Shown piece by piece: positions 47,701 to 59,584 of a stretch of 59,584 nt of DNA. This stretch comes from Psilocybe azurescens (Eukaryota > Basidiomycota > Agaricomycetes > Agaricales > Agrocybaceae), in the NCBI GenBank assembly GCA_023853785.1, contig JAJIRX010000833.1, forward strand, positions 1 to 59,584, given 5' to 3'. The position numbers were made by a program, and so were the translations under genes. Position 1 is the stretch's first letter. Each line of letters starts with the position of its first letter. The notes below the pieces were generated by a model. The model was given only the letters and a program-made list of their open reading frames with translations, ran no database searches and was not told the origin of the DNA.

Positions 47701-49311
47701 ATGACCCCGTTCTCCACAGCTGACTCAAAGCTAGAAGCGTTGTGGAAAGATCTTGCCGAAGTTGATGAAGAATTATCTATTCTTCACAAGCAAGTAGAAA
47801 AACTTACCGCAAAACGAAAGGATGTCCAACGGGAAATCAATCGGCGGCTCTCCTTGATCAACCGGTTACCCTTCGAAGTGATATCCCGGATACTCATTCT
47901 CTCTATTGAATCAGATTGGCCATCTGTCAGGGATCGGTTATCCATCACAACTTCCGATGGCTGGAGATACTGGTGGTCTCCTCTCATTCTCCCCGGGGCA
48001 GTTTGCAGGGAATGGCGAGAAATTACTCTTGCTCTACCACACCTATGGTCGACTGTTATTATCCGGCCGCACAAACAACATACCTATAGCGATATCACCG
48101 ACGAGTGGCTTCAACGCTCGGGTGCTCTTCCTCTGTCTATAAAAATCACAATCCCCGAAAACAAAACGTCTTTGGGCAAATTCGAGCCCATTTCAAGAGT
48201 TCTCAGGTCTCACTCAAGACGCTGGAAATCCCTCACCTTCGACAACGTACCACAATCTATATTTTATAGCCTGCTCGACAATCTTGAGGATACTAGTCAT
48301 ATCGAGACCATTCGGATTCATTGTGGAGAGCAGGAGTGGGGTGAGATGCAACCTTCCATGGGCGAGCCCATTCGTCCAAAGACATTTCATTGGCTCTACT
48401 TGAGCAGTGAGACTGGTACAGCATATTTTAAATGGGATAATCTCACACACCTTGTTGCCGAAGGTATTGACAGCGACGACCTTATTGACATCCTTCGTCA
48501 AGCAATCAAAATTCAACATTGTGTCGTAAAGTCTTCTATGCGGGAAAATGAACATCAATTCGTACCCACTGTCAATAGGTCTTTGATGCACCTGGACATC
48601 GAATTATGGGATCTTACCGCTTTTCTCCCATTTTTAACCTTGCCGTCATTGCAAATCTTGGAATGCCACTATAGTGGTTCTTTTATAAATAAGGTTGACG
48701 TCGACGTTCTTGTCGATTTTATTGACCGTTCTCAAGCACCTCTTCGGGACGTTATCTATCACCTAAATGTCGACTACTTTGCTTCTGCTGTTGGCCTTTG
48801 GCATCCTAGATTTCCAAACATCACCCACCTCAAATTGAACGTTAGATTTGAGGGCGCCACTACTATGATGATCAACCTTCTTGAATTACTTGCATATGAC
48901 CAGGATGAAATGACGCATCCTAGCCTCCAAGTATTTGAGTTGACGATGTCCAGCCACATGACGCCCACTGTCTGGTCCCATTTCATCAATCTGTTTCCCC
49001 AAATCCTGGCGGAGCGAACACACCACGAGCGTCTTTCTACAAATTCTTCGGATACAGACCTAACCCTCTCAGACTCCGATAGCCCACTTCGGAGGCGGCT
49101 GTCGAAGGCTTGTATAATCCTCGATCACCGAAGCAAGACGTTCGACAAGCAGGATGTAATGGAACTACATCAGTATCTTCGTTTATTGGACCTTCAGAAA
49201 TCCGGAGTGGAGCTGAAGCTGATAGGTAATGGCGGCATTGATTTGCTACAATTCGCCAGAAAATATATGGGTCGGAGCTCGAGGCCAGACACAAGCATCA
49301 GCTGCAAATAG
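47701..49311 (+). CDS. F-box protein, plus-strand copy 7
   Basis: 536 residues in one frame. Starts MTPFSTADSK, F-box LINRLPFEVISRILIL, LILPGAVCREWREITLALPHLW, WDNLTHLVAEGIDSDDL, ILRQAIKIQHCVVKSS, LRLLDLQKSGVELKLIGNG. The C-terminal A run is one base shorter than in copy 6, so the end reads YMGRSSRPDTSISCK, like minus-strand copy 2. Direct tandem with copy 6 at about 2.43 kb spacing. Confidence 0.92.
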   Translation: MTPFSTADSKLEALWKDLAEVDEELSILHKQVEKLTAKRKDVQREINRRLSLINRLPFEVISRILILSIESDWPSVRDRLSITTSDGWRYWWSPLILPGAVCREWREITLALPHLWSTVIIRPHKQHTYSDITDEWLQRSGALPLSIKITIPENKTSLGKFEPISRVLRSHSRRWKSLTFDNVPQSIFYSLLDNLEDTSHIETIRIHCGEQEWGEMQPSMGEPIRPKTFHWLYLSSETGTAYFKWDNLTHLVAEGIDSDDLIDILRQAIKIQHCVVKSSMRENEHQFVPTVNRSLMHLDIELWDLTAFLPFLTLPSLQILECHYSGSFINKVDVDVLVDFIDRSQAPLRDVIYHLNVDYFASAVGLWHPRFPNITHLKLNVRFEGATTMMINLLELLAYDQDEMTHPSLQVFELTMSSHMTPTVWSHFINLFPQILAERTHHERLSTNSSDTDLTLSDSDSPLRRRLSKACIILDHRSKTFDKQDVMELHQYLRLLDLQKSGVELKLIGNGGIDLLQFARKYMGRSSRPDTSISCK

Positions 49312-50148
49312 CAGAGGAGGATCTATGATATGTATTTGATTGATACTTGATGGTATCGGGAAAGTGATATGGTACTTCAAGTTCATTACTTGGTTCGTCG
49401 AGAAAGCCTAGACTATAATTCTTACGTACTTTTTACTGCATAGAGTACCCGTCTTCTTTACCTATATAGCTCTTTACTCCTTGTACCAAACTGTCTTCTG
49501 TAAAAAGTGATTTTAAGCACGCTGTCCGTGGGAACACAAGCCAATGGCTGTAGGCTCTGCTGTCAAACTGCGTCAACCCGTTCTTGACCCGTTCTATGTA
49601 CTAAATTCCACCGTTCTCCGACTTTCAATCGATAAGCGTCCCCCAACCTCCCTTATTACATTCCCCGGATCTCCACTTAACCCTAGCGACACTATCTTGT
49701 AATATTTGGCCCTAAATATCAACCTCATAGTATAGCCACCTTGTAGCCTTCGAACACACACCGCTTCTTGAACTCATTCAACATTTTAAAGTTCATCCTC
49801 AATTCTGGTATTTTGCCACATACCCTAAATTCTTGCTTTTGTCTCAGCAACGTACTACAAACAGCTAGCTAACAAGCCAACTATTAACCAGCGAATCAAA
49901 TACTTAAATCGGACTGAACGAAAGGCAGTGACAATTGGTATCGACTCGGGTAAGGTATGTAAGAATACATTATTACAGTAGCATCTGTATGCTTATTGGC
50001 ATTACGCTGAACAAGGCCCAAAACGAACACCCTGAACATCAGTGGCTCAAAGGAGAGTCCTCACTCAGCGCACCAAGTCCAATGTGACAAATGACATCGA
50101 GCCAACTGCTCCTCCCTGCACACCTATTCCGCTTCAGTAGATTGCGTC
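49312..50148. other. Spacer between F-box copies 7 and 8
   Basis: 3' flank of copy 7, then AT-rich sequence without recognisable gene. Some segments (GAATCTTACCACGTATTCC-like) recall the 5' flank of copies 6 and 7 but are divergent. Confidence 0.45.
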
Positions 50149-51705
50149 TTGTGGACAGAAGTTGGTAAAGCCGGTGAGGAGCAGGTGCCATTGCAGAAAA
50201 GGCAACTGGACCTCCTGCGGGCAATCAACCGCCTCAGCTTTATCAATCGGCTGCCTTTGGAAATGATAACTCAGATCCTCATTCTCTCCACAAAGTTCAA
50301 TGACGTATCCTGTACAACTCTCTCTGGCAGAAGCTACAGGTGGTCTCCTCCCCTTCTCCTCGGCGCAGTCTGCAGGGAATGGCGAGAAATTACTCTTGCA
50401 ACACCCCAGCTGTGGACCACCGTCACCATCCAGCCGTATAGAGATTCTGCGCATATTCATATTGTTAATGAGTGGCTACAGCGCTCGGGAGCTCGTCCTC
50501 TGACTATTACACTCACAAGTCCCTATGACATGGCCCAAGAACCATTCGCAGACTTACAGCCCATTTTGGGGTTCTTAGGTTTCATTCAGTGCGCTGGAAA
50601 TCCGTCACCTTCAACAACCTACCAAAATTGGTACTTCATGACCTGCTTGACAACCTTGAGGACACAGCTCAAGTTGAGACCCTTCGAATCGATTGTGGAC
50701 AGCGAATTTGGCATCGCCGGAAGGAAATTTCAATACGGATGCCCTTTCGTCCGAAGATATTTCATGGGACCAACATGGACCAAACGGCTGGAGCCCTCTG
50801 TTCTACAACGTTCTGTAGATGGGATAATCTCACAGATCTTGATGTCCAAAAACTCAACTTCGTTGACTTGATTCACATCATTCGCAACGCAATCAAGATT
50901 AAACGTTGTGTCGTCAAATATCCTACGTCACCATGGGAAAAATACGATGAAAGAAGACCTCCATCCAAACCGGTCATCAATCGGTCTTTGATACACCTGG
51001 ACATACAACTCTTCTGCGCCAACGAATTTCTCCAACATATAACGCTCCCGTCTCTCCACACCTTGGAATGCCATCATGGTTTCTGCTTAATAGATGAGCA
51101 TATCAACACTCTTGACAACTTTATTGTCCGTTCTCAAGCGCCTCTGCGTGGCGTCGTCTTTCACGTACATGTCGGGGCCAGACAATATATTCCTACTATC
51201 GGTTTTTTGGAACCCTAGATTCCCAAATATCACTTACCTCAAGCTGACTGTTAGTATCCAGAACAAAAACGACAGTACTGCCATGATGGATGAAATTCTT
51301 GCTCTGCTTGCATGCAGCCGGGATCAAATAGTGCTTCCAAGCCTCCAAGCGTTCGAGTTAACTACGATCTATATGATGACCACTAGTTGGTCCCACTTTA
51401 TCAACATGTTCCCCAAATTCACAGATGATGTACACGATGGAGGTCCTCCTACAAATTCAGCGGATACAAACCTTCCCCTTTTCTCCGGTACTCATCCTGG
51501 ACCTGGGCCACTTCAGAGACCGCTGTCTAAAGCTTGCGTAAGATTGATTGCAAATGCGTTTATAGCACTCGAAGACCAGATTACAATGGGAGCACACCAT
51601 TATCTCTGTCTTTTGGATATTCAGAGATCCAGTGTGGAGTTAGAAATAACAGGCAAAGACGGTGCTAATCTGCTACAATCAGATAGCTCGGAGCTACGAC
51701 TCTAG
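50149..51705 (+). CDS. F-box protein, divergent plus-strand copy 8, two frame breaks
   Basis: Related to copies 6 and 7 but more diverged. Pieces in order: EQVPLQKRQLDLLRAINR, F-box FINRLPLEMITQILIL, LLLGAVCREWREITLATPQLW (frame 1); RWKSVTFNNLPKLVLHDLLDN to LRGVVFHVHVG (frame 2); WNPRFPNITYLKLTV to LLDIQRSSVELEITGKDG (frame 3). Joins need one base near the G4 run at about 50570 and one T near the T6 run at about 51200. The exact start is uncertain, since the coiled coil is partly in a region with no ATG matching the other copies. Confidence 0.75.
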
Positions 51706-51814
51706 TACGTGCCTGATACCTAACAGACATCGATATTAGCGATGACTAGGGCTAGGGCTGAGGTAGGATTGTGACATGCACATGATACATTGATAGTATC
51801 ACTGCAGGGAGGAC

Positions 51815-52035
51815 TTCAGCCTTCAAGCTCATTTGAAATAAATAAAAAGAGCAACTTTTGGAAACGGTCTATCTATACCAAATCTATACTGTAAACATCT
51901 AAATGCACTTATACGTGATCAAACTTTGACCATTGTTCAGTATGTCTATCTCTCTGTACTCTACACGCTCTACTGGGCACCTAGAAACAGAATTCAAAAA
52001 CACAGAATCATAACCGACAAGATGATAGGTATGGG
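51815..52035 (+). repeat. 3' flank block shared with F-box copy 6
   Basis: Contains TTCAAGCTCATTTGAAA, GGTCTATCTATACCAA and CATAACCGACAAGATGA, matching about 47065-47190 with an insertion of about 80 bp in the middle. Evidence that copies 6 and 8 descend from a duplication including their 3' flanks. Confidence 0.7.
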
Positions 52036-52359
52036 CTATGTGAACATCACACAACCCCTTGTTCACGTTATATCGAAGTCCGTCTACGAGACTAATTATT
52101 GGCTAAGGTGTACGGTTTCGTTGAGCTTTATGTTATGCCTCTGCTTTACGATTTCTCTTTATCATATCAAACAATAAATATTAGTCCTGGACAGCAAATA
52201 AATAGTAATATTTGCTCGAGAGTGATATGGCGAGTTCTACCTGGACGACTAAAAATAGTCACAGGTGCACGTATGTTCGGCAGTAAAATCATCAAATATA
52301 CGAATTATAACTCTTCTTTGTCTGATTACTCTTGTTCTATCTCTTTCTGCCTGTTCTAC
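52036..52359. other. Intergenic, nothing recognised
   Basis: AT-rich spacer before the old-yellow-enzyme gene. Small open frames only. Confidence 0.45.
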
Positions 52360-53769
<1,410 letters not shown>

Positions 53770-54870
53770 GATAGCTGTAGGTGTGAGAGTAAGTAGAAAC
53801 TTGGTGCGATGAGGTTGAAAATATAGCCTGGTAATGGTGGTCAATACACTTACCAGCGGTTGGGCTTTATAGCCATGACTCTTCCTATTTGCCTCCCCGT
53901 GGATGTCCTCCCATAGGCAGCGGTGCTTTGTGCGAAAGACTGTTAGCTAATCTGTTGCACAGACTTACTCATCTGCAAGCTGTAAGCTTTATATCATCAA
54001 GACGACTATTTAACAAGAATGAGTAATTGGTACCAAGAGCAGCCAAGACTATGTACTAATCTAAATTTATCCCGGTTGGGCGTCAAAGTTGTAAGGGACT
54101 TAGATCATTATACGACGGAATATTGTATTGGGCGATGGTTACTAACAGAACTTTCAGAGTAGTACAGTCAGCTTCACATCGATTCATGGGCTACGCTTGC
54201 TCTGGACTCCATTTAACATTGAATAGGCATGTAAATGCAGTGTTAATACTCATGTTCCATCAGTATCGGCACGCAATTTGGACGATCTTTCGGGATCGAG
54301 TATCTCGACTATTAGTGAGCACTGAGAATTGAATAGCGAAAAAGGGATTCAGTGCATATACTGTAGTCTTGCTGTAAACAGTGAACATACTGTAAACTCT
54401 AGCCATAAACAACTTGCACACTCGCCAAGATAATAGTATACCCCACAACCAAAAAATCAAAGTAATGAGTTGTCGATATCGAGGTTGTATCCACTGGTCA
54501 CATGTAATAGTTGAGTTCCATTATTTCCTCATTTCGACGGCATGGTAGAGCGGTCAGAATCACTCAAAACCATCGCAAATGAGCCTATCTTTGCAGCTGG
54601 TCACTGTTAGTCTTATGGAAGGGGATTTGACCTTTCAAGACGAACACTATATAAGCACTTGCAGTAGGTAAGGCAGGACAGCACGATCTTGGCTCACTGT
54701 AATCGTCTTTTAGGTCGAACTATCGAAGAATAATCTTGACGGTCGTCTACGTCTGCAGGGGAGATCGTATGATTCGTTATTGTTATTCGACATACAAATT
54801 TGGTTATTACCAACTACATCTTAGCGTTGGTAATTGCTTATAAAGACTTTGGGCATCGCTATTCCAAAGC
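53770..54870. other. Intergenic, nothing recognised
   Basis: About 1.1 kb with no supported gene. Short local repeats around 54370-54400 (CTGTAAACAGTG, CTGTAAACTC) only. Confidence 0.5.
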
Positions 54871-56779
54871 TCAGCCCACGTTCGTAATTTGTGCCAACTC
54901 ATCAACTTGGGACCTGCTGTAGACAAGAGGGTTAATAGTAATTCGCTCAGTGGGTATGGTGGGTATTTGACTAACTTCTTCATCAATCTCGATATGCATC
55001 CATGTTTGCGAACGCCCATAAATTTCTGAGAGTGCATAACCTGCATAAGTAGGTTGATTCTGCTTTTGCGAGACAGGATAATTTAAATCCAGCTTGATTT
55101 TGCTAGTTGTGCCGATAAGCTGAGCATGCTGGCGGACACCTTCCGCTATGCTTCGCACTTCTGGGCGATCAAAAATAATCCCCACATGTTTTAATTGTGA
55201 GAGACCGCTGGAAGTTGAGGGGTCCATTCGAAGGATGATGAACGTTAGGAGGGTATCATCTGATACTGAGACTGTCCCGCCTGTTGATATCTCTAGAATC
55301 TCTAGGTGTGGAAGGAGAGGTATATCTATCGTTCGGGTCTTGTTGGTAGTATGCTGTATGGCAATACCGTCGACAAGAAGGTCTCGGAAGCTCCACATCC
55401 ACGAGTAAGCTAGACTCATGAAATGTCGATTTAGAGATCCTGTCTCTGTCCGAACCTCCCGTCCAAGCAGCAAGTGCATTATATTGCCTGCACTTAAAAA
55501 ATTTGGCGCATAGCCTCCGTCGTGAATCTGATCGCGTCAATTGCCAATTTTTTCAGTTTCGTTGATTTGTTGAGAAGAGTGGCGATTGAGGCTGCTGTGA
55601 TGTCGCCATGAGCTCTGTAGCTTGAATGAGTGGAGAACGCCACCCACACCAGCTCAGGTGCATCGATACGGTCATAGAAGTTGCCTGCGTACTCGCAAAA
55701 ACATAATCAACGATGTCCAAAACGCAGAGGCGTGGAAGGAAGATGGTGTCCTCGAGGAACAGTGACTCGGGTACTTGATTGGGGTCGATCATAGATTCCG
55801 AAATAATCACTTTGAATTGAACAAGCTCTGGGCAATTCCTGAGGAGCCTCACTGTGTCCGAAACAGGAAGTGCCACATGAAGGGATATATACGTGAGTTT
55901 CCAGTTGGCTACAAAGCCACCGATATCCGGCAGTCTGAGGTTGAACATAATCCGCTTTAAATTCCTTGCCTTTGGTATCTTTATTGTAGCGAAGGGCGGA
56001 GGCTGAACAAACGATACACGCAAAGTTGTGAGCATCTCCAAGTCCGAGTCTCTGAATTGGTCCTCGAAGACGTTATAGACCTCGTAAGGCATATTGAATT
56101 CGACGTGTTGCCACCTATTTGAAGTGCTACTTAAAATACCGAGTAGTTGTATTGTTGTCTCAGAGGATCCTGGGGATATACTGCTGTTTACATCCGAAGG
56201 CCATAAGAGATGGCTCGTGTAGAAAACCGATATAGACAAGGGGCAGATCCCAGAACGATGAAGCCATTCATCCACAGCTTCACATCGACGACGAAGAATG
56301 TGGGTTACAAGGGATTTGGGAAGTTTTGGCACCTTTGTTGCGTTGCGCCCCAAAATTGGTTTGTCGTCATCCGGCAATAAGTCCTGATCTGAAAACACAA
56401 TATGTAGTCGTGCCCACAGACGCGGCGAACACAGAACGATAGATCTCCATAAGCTGCATATCCGAGTGAGTAGAACCGGGGCCTCGGTTTCTGCCATTAT
56501 CGGATTGCGGTGAAGTGGAAGACAGTACTGAAATATTTTATGGAGAAGGTCAGTAGGCATCCGACGAACGGGCGAAAAGATGACGCTGTAACGTGTGATG
56601 AATTCCTGGACCTTGTCTCGTTTTCTCTGCAGTTCTTCCAGGTACTTATTCAGATGCTGGATCTTAGCATCAAGAACTTTCAGCTCTTCCGTAGGCTCCA
56701 GTAACATCTTCTGAACCTCCTGTACTGCTTCGCAAGAAGGACTGTCGTTATTCTTCAAAAGATCTTCGATTTGACTCAT
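54871..56779 (-). CDS. F-box protein, divergent type, two frame breaks
   Basis: Starts MSQIEDLLKNNDSPS (an in-frame ATG at 56845 is less likely). Coiled coil (ELKVLDAKIQHLNKYLEELQRKRDK), F-box VRRMPTDLLHKIFQYCLP, then LTRICSLWRSIVLCSPRLWARL. The C-terminal part has LRR-like repeats (LPRLCVLDIVDYV, LPHLEILEISTGGTV, LKHVGIIFDRPEV). Frame changes by one base near 55680 and at A6 55496-55501 (one base short), both joining sensible sequence. A different F-box subfamily from the arrayed copies: no conserved QKSGVELELIG tail. Confidence 0.85.
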
Positions 56780-58261
56780 TTTACTGATTCTGCATAATAT
56801 AATCAGTCTAGTAAGTGTCTGTACATCGAAAGATGATGTACCCAATTACTCACTAGAGTTAACGAAAAGTATGTATGGTCAGGTTGTCCGAGAATGACGA
56901 CAACAAGGATGACAATCGGATTTTGCCGGCCCAGTTTGCTTACAAATTGATGAATTTGCCAAGTCCCGTCTGGCAAGATTCCAGCAGCTCCAGTTCCCAC
57001 AGGCACTTGGCAAGACTTACCACCGTCTACACTTCTATTTTCAACTTTCATTATCAACTCAGCGACATACTTAGAATCTGGCATCTGGCAGCCTTCTCCC
57101 GAGCATTTCACATGGCAGCGCCGGACAACACCTTAATACAGCAACGGTTGCTCGCATGTGGCAGGTTTAGCCTGCCGTGTGCCAGTGCATGATTGTCGGA
57201 TGTCCGATGCATCATAATTCCTGCATCATCTCATTATGCAGCCAGAGAGCTCTAAGAGTCTAGAGAAAAGGAATAAATAACTCGGACCTGTGTGCACCCG
57301 GTACCATCAAGTTGATTGTTGAATCTGATTCGACTGCCAGTGCCAAAGACCAGAAGAATTCGATATGCCAAGGCACAGCTATACATAGCACGAAGCTGCC
57401 GCTTTGTAGGTCGTGCATGGGATACTTTACTGGTCGTGGTAATTACTACGGCTCAACCGGTCGTATACACCGGGATTCTCTATTGCAATATTCTAGATTA
57501 CCATCTTTTTCCAGACCATGAAGGACGGAGGGTCGGAAGACGGTCCTTGGTCCTTGTAGGATGCTGGCGGCCGCGCAGACAAAAAGCCCGAGTAGATATT
57601 TTCGACTGGACACTCGCAATCGCACCAGGTCTTCATCCGGACTTTCACACAGCAGATCACCGGGCAACCGTTACAACCAAACCGCGGTGCCATTAGAAAG
57701 AAGTGTACATCTGACTGCCATCGCCGTACTAAGGACGGGGCTTTGCTCTCGCGACTAGTACACTTCTCCTTCTCTTCCATATACAGTGACCACGCTCTTA
57801 TTCTGCCTGGGCGACGAGGCGTTTCAAGCCATTCGCCGCTGGAAGCGCGTATAGTATACTTTTTTGGTCTGGATGACGCCACTGTCAGTATCATTTCGGG
57901 CACAGGTGCTCTTTCTCGCGGTCGGCTTATTGGCGGTTTATGGACAGGATCAGGTACGTTACGGCGGGGCGAGCGCCTTTCATTCTTTCCCATCCCAGAT
58001 TGTTTAATACGCATCCCTCTGAACTGTCTAGGCGGGGAGATTAGATGTCGTACGTGATTACTTATTGGCACTTTCTATCGCGCCTGATTTCATCTTATTT
58101 CGTGTTGTGGATACAGTTGAAAGGTAACAGCGGGCAAAGTGCATGCCAGCTGAAAGACACGATACACTCGACCTGCAGCTCGTCCCCTTCCCCTGCGCTG
58201 AGTACAGTCCATCCCCTTCGTCACCCACACGGAACAGCATGCTGACTTTCTCAACTTTTCC
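56780..58261. other. Unresolved region upstream of the membrane-protein gene
   Basis: Long open frames exist on both strands (for example 57493-58071 minus and 57743-58057 plus), but none matches a family I know. Part of 57500-58261 probably contains the first exons of the plus-strand membrane protein: a fragment VYFFGLDDATVSIISGTG at about 57855 and a donor GTACGT near 57953 look coding. I could not fix exon limits. Confidence 0.4.
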
Positions 58262-59584
58262 CTCCCTTGTTCAGATGTTACGCCGACACCCACACTCTGC
58301 ACATGGTGAGTGCGACAATTCACAATCATATAGTCGAATATATTCTGATTGAGTGACATTCTATTCCGCTGGCGTATTATTAGCAACAACGTATTCTTCA
58401 ACATCTGGTCCGCATGCTCCTTCGGGAGCGGGAACAACACCCTCCCCATGTTCAGCTCGTGGCTCGCGAGGTGCACGACCGGTTCCATCGACCTCAATGC
58501 GAGCGCTAAGATGAAGGATGGAGGTGAAAGCATGATAGGCATCGATATCCCTGTTTGGGCCGACATTCCAGTGCCGGGAAACACATCGTTCGATTTGCAG
58601 GAGGCTGTTGTTCGTAGTGCGTCGATATTCCTTTCTTCTTGCCTACTTGGAGGTGGCAGATCGATTTGCTCACATGAAATAATAATAGGCGTAAAACCTA
58701 GCACACCGAAGACGTGGACGACCTTGCAAATCATCCTCCCGATCGTCAGTGCGCTCCTCGGTGTCGTCCTCACTGTCATCTTTCTCAAAGTCAGATCCAA
58801 TCGCGGAAACTCTCCTACCAAGTCAAGGATCTCCGTCCCTGCGCTCCCTAAGATACCAAGCTTTATCCATCCCCGCAGGCGAGTGAGGCACCTCAACCTC
58901 GATCAACGATCGCTGAGCGAGTGGGAGATTGAGCCGCCCGTTGCCCCTCCTCCGTCGTTAGAGTCGGCACCACCGCACATCAGTCCTGATCCCTCTGTCG
59001 GAATCCCGCCTTCACCGCCTGACACCCCGCATAGGGACAGCACTGTCCCAGGACACCCATCGGTCTACTCCGACACATCCCGACAGAGTATGGTCGCACA
59101 TCATGAGGGCATACCGTCAACGAGTGATGTGTATCCTTTCGGGCGCGAGGAGCAGGAGCGGATCCAGCGCCTGCCGTTGAACCAGAGGTCTACGCCGTAT
59201 ACTGGTATGCTGTCGCTGCCAACCACCACTGCCACGAATACTGGGACGGGGACGACGGGGACGTGGACGCCGCGGACGTGGGGCGATTCGATCAGGGATA
59301 TAAGACTCCCGAAGTTCAAAGGAAGCCGGTGCAGATCCGTACCGATTGGAGCCGACGGAGAGGTTTAGAATTGATGGGTCGTCGGAGGGATCGCCGTCTG
59401 TTAGACAGTCTTTGGCTTCGGCGGGACAGCGGACGTCGGGCACGGGTGGGACGGAAATACGGATGTCGGGGATGGGGAGAGGAATGGGAATGGGAATGGG
59501 AATGGGGATGTTGATGAGATCGATGAGGATCACGACCACGACCATCCGAGCGAGGGGTATTTCGAGTCGATACAAGAGGATGAA
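58262..59584 (+). CDS. Single-pass membrane protein with Cys-rich outer domain, partial
   Basis: Runs off the right edge. The exon ending at 58305 and the next from 58384 join as PTPTLCTCNNVFFNIWSAC across a 78 bp intron, a pattern of agaricomycete Cys-rich surface proteins. Then GSGNNTLPMFSSWLARC, IPVWADIPVPGNTSFD, an optional in-frame intron 58612-58691, a membrane helix LQIILPIVSALLGVVLTVIF, and a long Pro/Ser-rich cytosolic tail. The frame stops at 59368, but another frame carries on (RFRIDGSSEGSPSVRQSL, then EIDEDHDHDHPSEGYFESIQ), implying one-base slips near 59340 and in the G-rich run near 59505. The 5' exons are not defined. Confidence 0.65.
59480..59512 (+). repeat. GGGAAT short tandem repeat
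   Basis: Several copies of GGGAAT/GGAATG in the cytosolic tail coding region; a likely place for length variation. Confidence 0.8.

Noticed and set aside
54541..54640. tRNA-like A box (TGGTAGAGCGG)
   Set aside because: No matching B box or cloverleaf follows; not a tRNA.
57493..58071. 192-residue minus-strand open frame opposite the membrane-protein upstream region
   Set aside because: Arg/Pro/Ser-rich composition without domains or plausible splice sites; most likely a shadow of plus-strand coding sequence in GC-rich DNA.

Overview
The window looks like nuclear DNA of an agaricomycete (mushroom-forming basidiomycete). Genes have many short introns of about 47 to 80 bp with GT...AG ends. 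The lineage-typical families include DUF6699, wax-synthase-like MBOAT, short Cys-rich single-pass membrane proteins and a large expanded F-box family. Housekeeping genes for autophagy, ribosome biogenesis, topoisomerase III and SF3b sit among them. No CRISPR, operon or prokaryotic feature is present.

Layout. 0.2-4.8 kb: a 4.55 kb DNA transposon with terminal inverted repeats and a target-site duplication, carrying a coiled-coil transposase-like protein I cannot place in a named superfamily. 5.3-11.4 kb: ordinary single genes (DUF6699 protein, Ohr/OsmC peroxidase, MBOAT acyltransferase, a four-helix membrane protein, a Pro/Tyr-rich protein). 11.6-27.6 kb, minus strand: a decayed F-box gene, one divergent F-box gene, then five closely related F-box genes, the last four in a tandem array with a period of about 2.35 kb. 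27.9-44.7 kb: a conserved core of LYAR-type zinc-finger gene, ATG3, two identical convergent tRNA-Val genes, UTP25, TOP3 and RSE1/SF3B3. 45.2-51.7 kb, plus strand: three more F-box genes. 52.3-53.8 kb: an old-yellow-enzyme gene with two in-frame stops. 54.8-56.8 kb: another F-box gene. 58.2 kb to the end: a single-pass membrane protein running off the window.

Two features dominate. First, each tandem F-box unit also carries the promoter and first exon of the neighbouring LYAR gene, so the array grew by repeated duplication with a breakpoint in LYAR intron 1. Second, many genes that should be intact (ATG3, TOP3, RSE1, LYAR) break frame by one base, mostly at mononucleotide runs, whereas the nine-exon UTP25 gene is phase-perfect. 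The likeliest reading is homopolymer-length error in the assembly, so most broken-gene calls here are provisional. The nonsense substitutions (F-box copy 2, old yellow enzyme) are not explained this way.

Exon limits were worked out by eye from splice-site consensus, reading phase and remembered family patterns; no alignment or database search was run.
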